From contig JAHDXR010000010.1 of assembly GCA_023384105.1 (NCBI GenBank), positions 1 to 64,000 on the forward strand: 64,000 nucleotides of DNA, written 5' to 3'. The DNA is from Hyphomonadaceae bacterium. Its GTDB lineage: Bacteria > Pseudomonadota > Alphaproteobacteria > Caulobacterales > Aquidulcibacteraceae. A program made the position numbers and the translations under genes. The notes under the pieces were generated by a model. The model was not told the DNA's origin. It was given only the letters and a program-made list of their open reading frames with translations, and searched no databases. Below, one piece after another: positions 35,248 to 43,379 of this stretch (position 1 is the first letter of the stretch; each line of letters starts with the position of its first letter).

Positions 35248-35724
35248 ATGGCGCGTGCGGCCATCGTTCTGCTTGGCCTCCTTCTCGCCGGTTGCGCCGG
35301 CGCGCGCCCGCCTGAGGAATTGGCCGGTCTTTGGAGTTCAGGCCCCGCCGCGTGCGCGGCGGGCGTGGGCGTGCGCTTTCGCGCCGATGCGATCGAGGCG
35401 GTCTATCAAGATGAAGCCGAGACCCTGTTCGCGCGGCCGCAATATGAAATCCAGGAAAGAAACGGCCGTACGTTTCGGGTTCGCATTGTCTATGCGTTGC
35501 CGCGTGTCGGGCGCGGCGCGCAGCTGGCGGGCGCGCATGGCGTGCTGGTCCTTGCGCGGCAGAACGGCGGCGGCATTGCTCCGGTCGCGCACACGCTGAT
35601 CGACGGCCTCACCGGCTCCGCGCGCGTGCGCATCGCCAATGATCCGGCCGCGGCGTTGCTGACGCTCGAGCCCTGCGGGCCTCATCCTTGGCGCGAGGAC
35701 CTGCGCGGGCGCGCGCCGGCGTGA
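35248..35724 (+). CDS. Hypothetical lipoprotein
   Basis: 158 residues. Signal peptide with lipobox LLLAGC (Cys16), then a small domain with a Cys pair (PAACAAGV and EPCGPH) and the motif LAGLWSSGP that is common in lipocalin-like small lipoproteins. No further identification. It ends convergently against the CC_3452-family gene, with a shared hairpin at 35732-35759. Confidence 0.7.
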   Translation: MARAAIVLLGLLLAGCAGARPPEELAGLWSSGPAACAAGVGVRFRADAIEAVYQDEAETLFARPQYEIQERNGRTFRVRIVYALPRVGRGAQLAGAHGVLVLARQNGGGIAPVAHTLIDGLTGSARVRIANDPAAALLTLEPCGPHPWREDLRGRAPA

Positions 35725-35731
35725 CGCGAAA

Positions 35732-35759
35732 AGGGCCGCCGGCGCGCGCCGACGGCCCT
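35732..35759. terminator. Bidirectional hairpin between convergent genes
   Basis: AGGGCCG-cc-GGCGCGCGCC-ga-CGGCCCT forms a long GC stem between stop codons at 35724 and 35784. There is no clear T run on the plus side, while on the minus strand TTTTCG follows, so it better serves the minus-strand gene. Confidence 0.55.
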
Positions 35760-35783
35760 GTCTCGATCAGCGTATGCCGAGGT

Positions 35784-36119
35784 TCAGTTCTGCGCTTGGA
35801 AGGTCGGCGCCGGCGCGCTTTCGCCGTTGCAGCGGGCCAGTTCTTCGGCTGTCAGCTCACCGCCTTCCGGGCCGTAGGCGACGATCCGCGCGCCCAGTTC
35901 GCGGGCGATCTGGCGGCACGCGCGCACGCTTGCGGCGTGGTTCGGGCGGGCGCGGCAGGTGTCGCCTTCGCACAGCCAAACGGTGTTCTGGGCAATGACT
36001 TGGCGCTCGGCCGCCGTGCCTTCGATCTTCACGGTGAAGACGGCGTCGCGGGCGTAGGCCGCGCCGGCGAAGCTCATGCTGGCGACAGCGGCGATCATGA
36101 TCGAACGAAGGGCGGACAT
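35784..36119 (-). CDS. CC_3452-family secreted small protein
   Basis: 111 residues. A signal peptide (IMIAAVASMSFAGAAYA) is followed by the family pattern TVWLCEGDTCRA...SVRACRQIARELGARIVAYG...LARCN, with four conserved cysteines likely forming two disulfides. This matches the alphaproteobacterial CC_3452 family, function unknown. The following 284 nt to the next gene are AT-richer (36195-36260) and hold no gene. Confidence 0.75.
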   Translation of the reverse strand: MSALRSIMIAAVASMSFAGAAYARDAVFTVKIEGTAAERQVIAQNTVWLCEGDTCRARPNHAASVRACRQIARELGARIVAYGPEGGELTAEELARCNGESAPAPTFQAQN

Positions 36120-36403
36120 GTCTTTGAACTCCTGGGCTCAAGGTCGCGCTGCTTGGGGGAGGAGCGCGAGCGAACACTGCCACCGCCCCTGACCGCTGAC
36201 AAGAGAAAACTGAAGGAAATAAAAAATATTCACTGATGAATTATTACGCGGCGGAAAGCTTCGTTCAGCCTGAAAAAGTCCGGCGTGCGTCCGTTGGCCG
36301 AGGCGCTGGCCGACGTGGTTAAAAAAGCGCAACCGCCGCCCGGAAATTCGCTACAGTGCCGCCGCGCGGGGGCGCGCGGGACGGCCTGGGGGATTGTGCT
36401 GCC

Positions 36404-37549
36404 ATGACCTTCTACAAGTTCTCGGTTGGCGTTGTACTGGCGCTGGCCATGGTCTCGGTGTTGACGTTGGCCGCGCTGGTGTTCAGCGCGCGCGACTTCC
36501 AGTTCGGCGTGCAGCAATTGTCGCCGCACACCGGCGGCATGATCTCGTTCGCCAAACTGGAAGAGGCCAATCGCGGCATCGACGAGATCGAAGCGGCGAC
36601 AGCCACCCCGCGCGGCGAGCAGCGCGAACTCGCCAATCAGCTCGCCGGGCTCGACGCGCAGATCCAAACCATTACGCGCGACGCCGACGAGTTGCGCGCG
36701 ACGATGGTCGGCGCAATCGCCGACATCGAGCGCAACGCGAACATCCAGGCCGCAAGCGCCGCGGTCGATACGTCCGCGCAGGCGCTGACTCAGCGCGTGA
36801 ACAGCCTCGCCGCACGCCAAGGCCTGTCGCCGAGCGATCAGCAGCGCGTGGCGCAGTTGCGCGCGCAGGCGCAGCAGCTGGCCGAGCAGGAAGCCGCGCT
36901 CGACGAGCGCGACGCCGAGCGCGCCGAGCTGGTGGCGCGCCAGCGCCTGGTGAACGGCCAGGTGCAGGAAGCGGACCGCCGCATGCTGGCGCTGCAGGCG
37001 AGCGTCGTGCCGGAGACCGATCAATACGCGCGCATCCGCGGCGAGGCGGAGGCCTTGCGCGCGATGAGCCCGCTGGGCGTCAGCGCCTATCTGGCGCAGG
37101 GGCATCCGGCGCTGCTGTCGACGGTGCTGGTGCTGCTGATGGGCTCGCTGGGCGCGCTGCTCTATCTGTTCCCCGCCTATCTCAACCGGCTGCAGCCGGT
37201 GACGATGGCGGAGATCGTCGTGCGCATCATCTTCGGCATGTGCGCGGCGCTGGCGTTCTATGTGCTCGCCAACGCGGCCATCGCCGGCTTCTCGGTGGCG
37301 TCGTCCTCGGCGCAGCAGCCGACGACGTCTTCGGCGCTCAATCCGTTCACGGTGTCGCTGGTCGGCATCGTCGCGGGCATCCTGTCCGAGGATATCGCCA
37401 AGTGGATTCAGGAACGCGGCCGCGGCTTCCTGACCCAGGGCGGGGCGGCGGCTGCAGCCGCCGCGCGCGCCGAGGCCTCGGCGAGCGCGCCGGCGTCCTC
37501 CGAGCCCGCGCCGGGCGGCGGCCTCGTCAACAACCAGGCGATCTCGTAG
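36404..37549 (+). CDS. Unknown inner-membrane protein with long periplasmic coiled coil
   Basis: 381 residues, no family recognised. An N-terminal membrane helix (about 8-30, VGVVLALAMVSVLTLAALVF) is followed by a heptad-rich Gln/Ala/Glu/Arg coiled coil (about 50-205), then three to four hydrophobic segments (about 235-335) including LLSTVLVLLMGSLGALLYLFPAYL. A conserved-looking cytoplasmic piece follows (GILSEDIAKWIQERGRGF) and a Gly/Ala/Ser-rich tail. The ATG at 36404 follows a GGGGG ribosome site. It is alone between intergenic regions and precedes a thiolase by 96 nt. Confidence 0.7.
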   Translation: MTFYKFSVGVVLALAMVSVLTLAALVFSARDFQFGVQQLSPHTGGMISFAKLEEANRGIDEIEAATATPRGEQRELANQLAGLDAQIQTITRDADELRATMVGAIADIERNANIQAASAAVDTSAQALTQRVNSLAARQGLSPSDQQRVAQLRAQAQQLAEQEAALDERDAERAELVARQRLVNGQVQEADRRMLALQASVVPETDQYARIRGEAEALRAMSPLGVSAYLAQGHPALLSTVLVLLMGSLGALLYLFPAYLNRLQPVTMAEIVVRIIFGMCAALAFYVLANAAIAGFSVASSSAQQPTTSSALNPFTVSLVGIVAGILSEDIAKWIQERGRGFLTQGGAAAAAAARAEASASAPASSEPAPGGGLVNNQAIS

Positions 37550-37645
37550 CGCCTCTTTTCGCGGCGCCTGACGCGGCGATATCCGCTTTCGCACATGCGA
37601 AAGCCCGATTAGGGTGCGCGCCATTCGTTTCAGGGAGATCGCCGC

Positions 37646-38836
37646 ATGGGTCGCGCAGTCATTGTTTCCTACGCCCGCACGGGCCTCGCCAAGTCGGGCC
37701 GCGGCGGCTTCAACGACACCCACGGCGCGGCGATGACCGGCCACGCGATCAAGCACGCGGTCGAGCGCTCGAAGCTCGATCCGGCCGAGATCGAGGACGT
37801 GGTGATCGGCTGCGGCGCGCCGGAAGGCGCGACCGGCTCGAACATCGCCCGTCTCTCGCTGGTTCGCGCCGGCCTGCCGGTGACGACCTCGGGCGCGACG
37901 GTGAACCGGTTCTGTTCGTCGGGCCTGCAGGCGATCGCGCAGGCTTCGCACTACATCACGAACGAAGGCGCCAAGGCCGCCGTCGGCGGCGGCGTCGAAT
38001 CGATCTCGCTGGTGCAGCTGAGCGGGCATGCGAACCGCTACCGCATCACCGAGGAAGAGCTCATGAAGACCAAGCCCGAGCTCTGGATGGCGATGATCGA
38101 GACCGCCGACATCGTCGCCAAGCGCTACAATGTGAGCCGCGACTATCAGGACGAGTACTCGCTGCGCTCGCAGCAGCGCATCGCCGCGGCCCAGGCGAAC
38201 GGCTTGTTCAAGGACGAGATCGTGCCGCTGCCGACGAAGATGAAGGTGGTCAACAAGGAGACGAAGGAAGAGAGCCTCGTCGATTACGTGGTGACCAAGG
38301 ACGAGTGCAACCGCCCCGACACCACGCTCGAAGGTCTCGCCAAGCTCGAGCCGGTGCGCGGCCCCGGCAATTTCGTCACCGCCGGCAACGCCAGCCAGCT
38401 CTCGGACGGCGCCGCCGCGGTGGTGCTGATGGACGAGAAGGAGGCGGAGAAGCGCGGGCTTGAGCCGCTCGGCCTGTTCAAGGGCTTCGCCGTCGCCGGC
38501 TGCGAGCCGGACGAAATGGGCATCGGCCCGGTGTTTGCGGTGCCGCGCCTGCTGGAACGCCAAGGCCTCAAGATCGACGACATCGACCTCTGGGAGCTGA
38601 ACGAAGCGTTCGCGTCGCAGTGTCTGTACTGCCGCGACAAGCTCGGCATCGATCCCGAGAAATACAACGTCAATGGCGGCTCGATCGCCATCGGCCACCC
38701 GTTCGGCATGACCGGCGCGCGCCTCGTCGGCCATGTCCTGATGGAAGGCCGCCGGCGCAAGGCCAAGCATGCGGTCGTCACCATGTGCATCGGCGGCGGC
38801 ATGGGCGCGGCCGGCCTGTTCGAGGTGTTCAGCTAG
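37646..38836 (+). CDS. Acetyl-CoA C-acyltransferase (second thiolase)
   Basis: 396 residues with nucleophile C90 ([12 protein letters not shown]), [31 protein letters not shown] and [12 protein letters not shown]. It degrades 3-ketoacyl-CoA, or makes acetoacetyl-CoA in the reverse direction. The gene is separate from the other thiolase (21399) and lies near an enoyl-CoA hydratase on the opposite strand. Substrate range unknown. Confidence 0.92.
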   Translation: MGRAVIVSYARTGLAKSGRGGFNDTHGAAMTGHAIKHAVERSKLDPAEIEDVVIGCGAPEGATGSNIARLSLVRAGLPVTTSGATVNRFCSSGLQAIAQASHYITNEGAKAAVGGGVESISLVQLSGHANRYRITEEELMKTKPELWMAMIETADIVAKRYNVSRDYQDEYSLRSQQRIAAAQANGLFKDEIVPLPTKMKVVNKETKEESLVDYVVTKDECNRPDTTLEGLAKLEPVRGPGNFVTAGNASQLSDGAAAVVLMDEKEAEKRGLEPLGLFKGFAVAGCEPDEMGIGPVFAVPRLLERQGLKIDDIDLWELNEAFASQCLYCRDKLGIDPEKYNVNGGSIAIGHPFGMTGARLVGHVLMEGRRRKAKHAVVTMCIGGGMGAAGLFEVFS

Positions 38837-38843
38837 CAAATAC

Positions 38844-38871
38844 GGACCGCCGGCGCCCTCGCCGGCGGTCC
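38844..38871. repeat. Compact GGACCGCCGGCG palindrome (family A)
   Basis: GGACCGCCGGCG (38844-38855) and CGCCGGCGGTCC (38860-38871) are perfect inverted repeats around CCCT. It lies 7 nt after the thiolase stop and 9 nt before the convergent gene's stop, where it could serve as a terminator hairpin. Confidence 0.75.
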
Positions 38872-38880
38872 AATGTTTAT

Positions 38881-39135
38881 TCAGCTTCTGATCTTGTGAA
38901 CGCTGCTGGCGGTGGCGATACGGGTCCCGTCAGCGGCCTTCGCCTCGACGACGGCGAAGACCAGCGTGCGCGTCCGGCGCGAGATCTCGGCGGAGACGCT
39001 TGCAGGCGCGCCTTCGCGCAGGAACTCCATCGTCACGGAGACCAGCGGCGTCTCGGCGCCGACGGCCTCGCGCGCAGCGCGCGTCAGCGCTTCGATCATC
39101 TGGGCGGCGGTTTCTGTTTCGCTCATGTCTGGCAT
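38881..39135 (-). CDS. Small hotdog-like (4HBT C-terminal-type) protein
   Basis: 84 residues. The central and C-terminal part (LVSVTMEFLREGAPASVSAEISRRTRTLVFAVVEAKAADGTRIATASSVHKI) looks like the C-terminal beta strands of a thioesterase hotdog domain, without the HGG active-site helix. It may be a separate short subunit or a remnant; lack of the N-terminal half means catalysis is unlikely alone. The start may be ATG 39135 or 39126. It sits beside a 32-bp inverted repeat. Confidence 0.55.
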   Translation of the reverse strand: MPDMSETETAAQMIEALTRAAREAVGAETPLVSVTMEFLREGAPASVSAEISRRTRTLVFAVVEAKAADGTRIATASSVHKIRS

Positions 39136-39270
39136 TTAGGGATTAGGGGCTAGGGATTAGGGATTGGGTTGAGCGGCAAAGCGATTGGATGCGGCGTCAA
39201 GCGCTCTAAACGCTCACCTGAAACATTCCACTGCACAGCCAATCCCTAATCCCTAGCCCCTAATCCCTAA
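39136..39270. repeat. Inverted tandem TTAGGGA-type repeat (family C)
   Basis: The 32-nt left arm (39136-39167) is built of TTAGGGA/TTAGGGG/CTAGGGA heptads. It is an exact reverse complement of 39239-39270 across a 71-nt loop. Additional CCCTAAT/CCCTAG units run on to about 39287. It lies between the small hotdog-like gene and the hydratase gene. Confidence 0.85.
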
Positions 39271-39291
39271 TCCCTAGTCCCCAATCCGCGC

Positions 39292-40134
39292 TCACATCTT
39301 CTTCTTCAGCGGCGCCAGGGCGGGGAAGTTCGGATCGCGCTTTTGCGCTTTCGCGGCGAAGGCTTCCATCATGTGCGGGGGCGCGAACATGCCGGCTTGC
39401 CAGGTGGCGATGTAGTCGAGGCCGTCGGCGATCGAGTGATCGCGGGCGTAGTTGATCATGCGCTTGGAGCCGGCGACCGCGAGCGGGGACTTCGCGGCGA
39501 TCTCGCGCGCCAGCTCCATGACATGGGCGAGCATCGCCTCTTGGGTTTCGAACACCTCGTTGATGAGGCCGATCTCCTTGGCCTTCTGCGCCGGCAGGCG
39601 CCGGCCCGCATAGGCAAGCTCGCGCACCCAGCCTTCCGGGATCAGCTTGCACAGGCGCGGGAAGGTGCCGACGTCGGCGGTCATGCCGATATTGATCTCC
39701 TGGATCTGGAAGAACGCGTCCGCCGTGGCGTAGCGGATGTCGCAGGCGGAGATCATGTCGACGCCGCCGCCGATGCAGCCGCCCTGGATCGCGGCGATCG
39801 CCGGAATGCGCGCCTCGTCCAGGCAGGCGAACGAGTTCTGCAGCACCCTGACGAAATTGCGCAGCGCCTCGGCGCGCACGTACTGGTCGCCGCCGCCGGC
39901 GCTCACGCCTTCGCCGTCGGTGAACACGGAGAGGTCCATGCCGGCGGTGAAGTGCCTGCCGGTGGAGGAGAGCACGATCACGCGCGCCTTGGCGTTGTCG
40001 TCGATGTCGCGCACCAGCGCCGGCAGCTCGTTCCAGAACGGCCGGTTCATGGCGTTGAGCGCGTCCGGCCGGTTGAGGACGATGTGGGCGATGTTGTTTT
40101 CGATGTTCAGCTTGAAGCAGGTGGGTTCGGTCAT
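39292..40134 (-). CDS. Enoyl-CoA hydratase/isomerase family protein
   Basis: 280-residue crotonase. Blocks: NIAHIVLNRPDALNAMNRPFWNELP, GRHFTAGMDLSVF (oxyanion hole), AIAAIQGGCIGGGVDMISACDIRYATADAFFQIQEINIGMTADVGTFPRL, then the C-terminal trimerization helices. Glu in IQEINIG and Asp in TADVGTF are positioned like catalytic acids of the dienoyl-CoA isomerase-type branch. ATG 40134 follows AAGGAGG. Role in unsaturated acyl-CoA degradation is likely; hydratase versus isomerase is undecided. Confidence 0.9.
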   Translation of the reverse strand: MTEPTCFKLNIENNIAHIVLNRPDALNAMNRPFWNELPALVRDIDDNAKARVIVLSSTGRHFTAGMDLSVFTDGEGVSAGGGDQYVRAEALRNFVRVLQNSFACLDEARIPAIAAIQGGCIGGGVDMISACDIRYATADAFFQIQEINIGMTADVGTFPRLCKLIPEGWVRELAYAGRRLPAQKAKEIGLINEVFETQEAMLAHVMELAREIAAKSPLAVAGSKRMINYARDHSIADGLDYIATWQAGMFAPPHMMEAFAAKAQKRDPNFPALAPLKKKM

Positions 40135-40233
40135 CGGGCGCGCCTCCTTGGCGCAACGGCTAGCACAGCCGTTCGCCGCGGTCGCGCCATCGCGCGGCGT
40201 CAATCGCGCTGACGCCCCGCTCCCCGGACGCAG

Positions 40234-40324
40234 CCCCGGCGAAAGCCGGGGTGCGAGCCGGGTCCAGGGGGTGAAGTGCGGGTGCGTTCGTCCCTGGGTC
40301 CCGGCTCTTCGCTGCGCTGCGGCC
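40234..40324. repeat. CCCCGGCGAAAGCCGGGG intergenic repeat (family D)
   Basis: CCCCGGC-gaaa-GCCGGGG (40234-40251) is followed by AGCCGGGTCCAGG, complementary to the later CCTGGGTCCCGGCT with one bulge (40256-40268, 40294-40307), and by the tail CTTCGCTGCGCTGCGG. Similar GC hairpin repeats are widespread in alphaproteobacterial intergenic DNA. It occupies much of the 311-nt gap between the divergent hydratase and dodecin genes. Confidence 0.65.
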
Positions 40325-40445
40325 GTGAAGCGGGGGCGCCCCGTCGCACAAGCGTGCGCGGCGCGGCGTTTGCGCGGGATTGAGCTTGATCGGGCGCTGG
40401 CCGCGGCGGACTATCCGGGCGGGGCTGCAATCGAAGGAGGACGTC

Positions 40446-40646
40446 ATGGCCGTCGCCAAAGTGATTGAAGTCAACGCCGGCTCGAAGAAGGGCCTCGAAG
40501 ACGCCATCGAGCAGGGGCTCGCCAAGGCGTCGGACACGCTCGAGGACGTCAAGGGCGCCTGGATCAAGGACATCAAGGTGAAGTGCGAGAACGGCAAGAT
40601 CACCGAGTGGCGCGTCAACATGAAGGTGTCGTTCGTGCTGCACTGA
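40446..40646 (+). CDS. Dodecin family flavin-binding protein
   Basis: 66 residues, the normal dodecin size. Dodecins form hollow dodecamers that store or buffer flavins. Family pattern: MAVAKVIEVNAGSKKGLEDAIEQGL...LEDVKGAWIKDIKVKCENGKITEWRVNMKVSFVL, with the Trp (W39) that stacks on the flavin ring. AAGGAGG precedes the ATG at 40446, which excludes an upstream start. Confidence 0.92.
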   Translation: MAVAKVIEVNAGSKKGLEDAIEQGLAKASDTLEDVKGAWIKDIKVKCENGKITEWRVNMKVSFVLH

Positions 40647-40656
40647 CGCGGCGGCG

Positions 40657-41211
40657 CTACTTCGCCAGTTCCCGGTCGATCAGCACGGCCAGAAACAGGG
40701 CCGGGCCGCCATGGGCGGTCCAGGCGTGCGACACGCCGCGCTGGATCACGATCTGGCCGGGCTTCAGCCGTGTCTCGCTGTCGTCGAGGATCAGCGACGC
40801 CTCGCCGGAGATGAGGCAGATGATGTCGAGCGTGTCGGTCTGGTGCATCGCCGGGTGGCGGTCCTGATCGCGCAGATGATCTTCGGCCTCGAACTCGGCG
40901 AAGCGCTGGCGCGCCACGGCCTTGACCAGCTCCGGCGGCGCGCCCTCGGGCGGCGGCGCGATCGCGAACCAGCGCACTTTCACGTGTCCCACCGCCGGCG
41001 ACAGCACGGGCCTGGCTTCGCCGCGGTCGCGCGCGTCCTTCGGATCGAGCGGCTCGCCCAGCGCCTCGTGCCAAATCTCGAACAGGCCGCCGAGATCGGG
41101 ATCGCCGATCATGGCGGAGGGCGGCCCGTCGACGATCACGAGCGAGCGGCCGTCGCCGCCCTCGCCGGTGACGACGCGGTGCATGGTTTCGGTGAAGGCA
41201 GGGTGGGTCAT
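40657..41211 (-). CDS. Cupin-domain protein
   Basis: 184 residues. The C-terminal cupin barrel has motif 1 (PAMHQTDTLDIICLISGEASLILDD) and motif 2 (LKPGQIVIQRGVSHAWTAHGGPALFLAVLID), with His residues available for a metal. The N-terminal half (about 1-110) is a conserved extension (GDGRSLVIVDGPPSAMIGDPDLGGLFEIWHE). Related proteins are often described as aromatic-ring dioxygenase-like cupins; the substrate is unknown. Confidence 0.82.
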   Translation of the reverse strand: MTHPAFTETMHRVVTGEGGDGRSLVIVDGPPSAMIGDPDLGGLFEIWHEALGEPLDPKDARDRGEARPVLSPAVGHVKVRWFAIAPPPEGAPPELVKAVARQRFAEFEAEDHLRDQDRHPAMHQTDTLDIICLISGEASLILDDSETRLKPGQIVIQRGVSHAWTAHGGPALFLAVLIDRELAK

Positions 41212-41216
41212 GAGGT

Positions 41217-41322
41217 CTCCAGGTGTCGGGTGTCAGGTGTCAGCGAGAGCGCATCGACGGGCGGGCGAGAGCAAGAGCGATCATAATTTCTGACACCCGA
41301 CACCTGACACCTGACACCTGGA
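41217..41322. repeat. Inverted tandem GTGTCAG/GTGTCGG repeat (family C)
   Basis: Left arm 41217-41242 consists of GTGTCGG/GTGTCAG heptads. The right arm 41290-41322 carries four complementary units (CTGACAC, CCGACAC), pairing with one mismatch across about 47 nt and closing with CTCC/GGAG. Same architecture as 39136-39270, different sequence. It lies between the divergent cupin and dCTP deaminase genes. Confidence 0.8.
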
Positions 41323-41404
41323 GCGTAGCGGGCCTCCGGCGCTGGACAAAGCGCGCGATTGTGGCCAGCAAGGGCGCCAATCCGCACGGCGAATCGAGGC
41401 GAAA

Positions 41405-42415
41405 GTGACGGCCACGCACGGGGTTCTGTCCGACACGGAAATCAAGCGCGCGATCAGGCAGGGCTGGATCGCGGCGGACAATCCGTTCCTGGAGGATCAG
41501 ATTCAGCCGGCCAGCATCGATCTCAGGTTGGGCGAGGCCGCCTATCGTCTGCGCGCCAGCTTCCTGCCCGGCGCCGGCGCCAAGGTGCAGGATCGGCTCG
41601 ACGGCGAACTCGTCATGCACAAGATCGACCTGACGCAGGGCGCGGTGCTGGAGACGGGCTGCGTCTATCTGGTGCAGGTGCAGGAAGATCTGGCGCTGCC
41701 GCAGCACGTGCACGGCGCGGCGAACCCGAAGAGCTCGACCGGCCGCGTCGACGTGTTCACGCGGCTGATCACCGACGGGGCGCAGTCGTTCGACACCATT
41801 CCGATGGGCTATCACGGGCCGATGTGGGCGGAGATCAGCCCATGCACGTTCTCGGTGCTGGCGCGCACCGGCACGCGGCTGAGCCAGGTGCGGCTGCGGC
41901 GCGGGGCCCCGCATCCGAAGCGCGAGATCGAGTTCTCGATGGATCTGTCCATGAAAGGGCCGGTGGGCTTTCGCGCGAAGCGCCATTCCGGCGTGATCGA
42001 TCTCGACCGCGTCGGCGGCTACGATCCGCGCGACTTCTGGGAGCCGATGGAGGCGCGCAAGGGCCGCGTCGTGCTCGATCCGGGCCAGTTCTACATTTTC
42101 GCCTCGAAGGAAAACGTGGTGATCCCGCCGGACGAAGCGGCCGAGATGGCGCCGATCCGGCCGGAGCTGGGCGAGTTCCGCGCGCACTATGCCGGCTTCT
42201 TCGATCCGGGCTTCGGCGTTGCGCCGCACGGAGGGCGCGCCGTGCTCGAAGTGCGCTCGCGCGACGTGCCGTTCATCGTCGAGGACGGGCAGCCGGTTGG
42301 GAAGCTGGTGTTCGAACCGCTGTCGGGGCCGGTGGAGCGGCTCTATGGCGAAGCGGGGTCGAGCTATCAGGGGCAGGGCTTGAAGCTGTCGAAGCATTTC
42401 GCGCCGTGGCGCTGA
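41405..42415 (+). CDS. dcd: dCTP deaminase, double-length alphaproteobacterial type
   Basis: 336 residues, almost twice the length of a standard dCTP deaminase, because two deaminase/dUTPase-fold units are fused. The first unit has DQIQPASIDLRLGEAAYRL, NPKSSTGRVDVFTRLITDG and IPMGYHGPMWAEISP; the second has GRVVLDPGQFYIFASKE, GEFRAHYAGFFDPGFG and AVLEVRSRDVPFIVEDGQPVGKLVFEPL. It deaminates dCTP to dUTP for thymidylate supply. GTG start at 41405. Confidence 0.9.
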   Translation: MTATHGVLSDTEIKRAIRQGWIAADNPFLEDQIQPASIDLRLGEAAYRLRASFLPGAGAKVQDRLDGELVMHKIDLTQGAVLETGCVYLVQVQEDLALPQHVHGAANPKSSTGRVDVFTRLITDGAQSFDTIPMGYHGPMWAEISPCTFSVLARTGTRLSQVRLRRGAPHPKREIEFSMDLSMKGPVGFRAKRHSGVIDLDRVGGYDPRDFWEPMEARKGRVVLDPGQFYIFASKENVVIPPDEAAEMAPIRPELGEFRAHYAGFFDPGFGVAPHGGRAVLEVRSRDVPFIVEDGQPVGKLVFEPLSGPVERLYGEAGSSYQGQGLKLSKHFAPWR

Positions 42416-42425
42416 GGAGGCGGGC

Positions 42426-43316
42426 ATGATCCGCAGACTGTGTGCGGCGCTTGCCGCCCTGGCGCTGGCGGCGTGCGCGACGGCGCCGCAGGAACAGCAG
42501 TTTGCACCCAACCCGGCGCTGTTCGTCGCGCGCGACGCGGACTCGACCATGTACCTGTTCGGCACGCTGCACATTCGCCGCCCCGGCGCGCCGTGGGGCG
42601 GGGCGCGGGCGCAAGCCGGACTCGCCGAAGCGGAAGAGGTCTGGACCGAAATGCCGATCTCGCCCGAGACCGACCAGCAGGCGCAGCGGCTGGCGATCCA
42701 GTACGGCGCGGCCGAGCCGGGGCGGCCGCTGTCGAGCTATTTCAGCGCCGAGGAAAACGCGCGCATCGCCGAAGCGGCGCAGCGTCTGGGGCTGCAGGCG
42801 CAGGCGCTGGAGCCGATGAAGCCGTGGCTGGCGGGGCTGACGCTGTCGATCATGCCGATGCTGCAGGCGGGCTACGATCCGCAGCAGGGCGCCGACCGCC
42901 TGATCGACGCCTACGCCGACGAGCACGGCAAGATCCAGCGCGCGTTCGAGACGGCCGAACAGCAGATCCGGATGCTGGCGGGCTTCAGCGAAGAGGTGCA
43001 GCGGGAAATGGTGCTGCAGACGCTGGACGAAGTCGAAGCCGGCGGCGCGCTGATGGATGCGATGGCGGCGGCGTGGGAGACGGGCGATCTCGCCACGCTC
43101 GAACGCCTCGTCGTATCGGACATGAAGGCCGAGTACCCGGACTTCTACCGGGGCCTGCTGGCCGATCGCAACGACGCCTGGGTCGAGGTGCTGGACCGCG
43201 AGCTGCAAGGCGCGGGCGTCGATTTCGTCGCCGTCGGCGCCGCGCACATGCTCGGCGAAGACGGCGTCATCGCGCAGCTGCGCGCGCTGGGCTACAGCGT
43301 GGAGCGCGTGGAGTAG
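42426..43316 (+). CDS. TraB/GumN-family lipoprotein
   Basis: 296 residues. Lipoprotein signal with lipobox ALAAC (Cys16). The TraB/GumN domain shows MYLFGTLHIRRPG near the N-terminus (GTxH) and VDFVAVGAAHMLGEDGVI near the C-terminus (GxxH), the two conserved blocks of this putative metalloprotease-like fold. It starts 10 nt after the dCTP deaminase and is probably co-transcribed with it. Confidence 0.85.
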   Translation: MIRRLCAALAALALAACATAPQEQQFAPNPALFVARDADSTMYLFGTLHIRRPGAPWGGARAQAGLAEAEEVWTEMPISPETDQQAQRLAIQYGAAEPGRPLSSYFSAEENARIAEAAQRLGLQAQALEPMKPWLAGLTLSIMPMLQAGYDPQQGADRLIDAYADEHGKIQRAFETAEQQIRMLAGFSEEVQREMVLQTLDEVEAGGALMDAMAAAWETGDLATLERLVVSDMKAEYPDFYRGLLADRNDAWVEVLDRELQGAGVDFVAVGAAHMLGEDGVIAQLRALGYSVERVE

Positions 43317-43319
43317 CGC

Positions 43320-43373
43320 GCCGCGCTTTCTTTCAAAGGTTTGCGCAGGCCGGCGGGACGCCGGCGGTCCATA
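43320..43373. repeat. Right-half copy of the GGACCGCCGGCG element (family A)
   Basis: GCGCAGGCCGGCGGGACG followed by CCGGCGGTCCATA (43343-43373) equals the right arm of copy 1, preceded by a TTTCTTTCAAAGG interior remnant. There is no left arm. It lies between the convergent TraB/GumN and histidine kinase genes. Confidence 0.7.
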
Positions 43374-43379
43374 AGGGGT

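Noticed and set aside
39136-39287. TTAGGG repeats as a chromosome end
   Set aside because: The repeats are internal, inverted rather than terminal, and flanked by normal genes on both sides.
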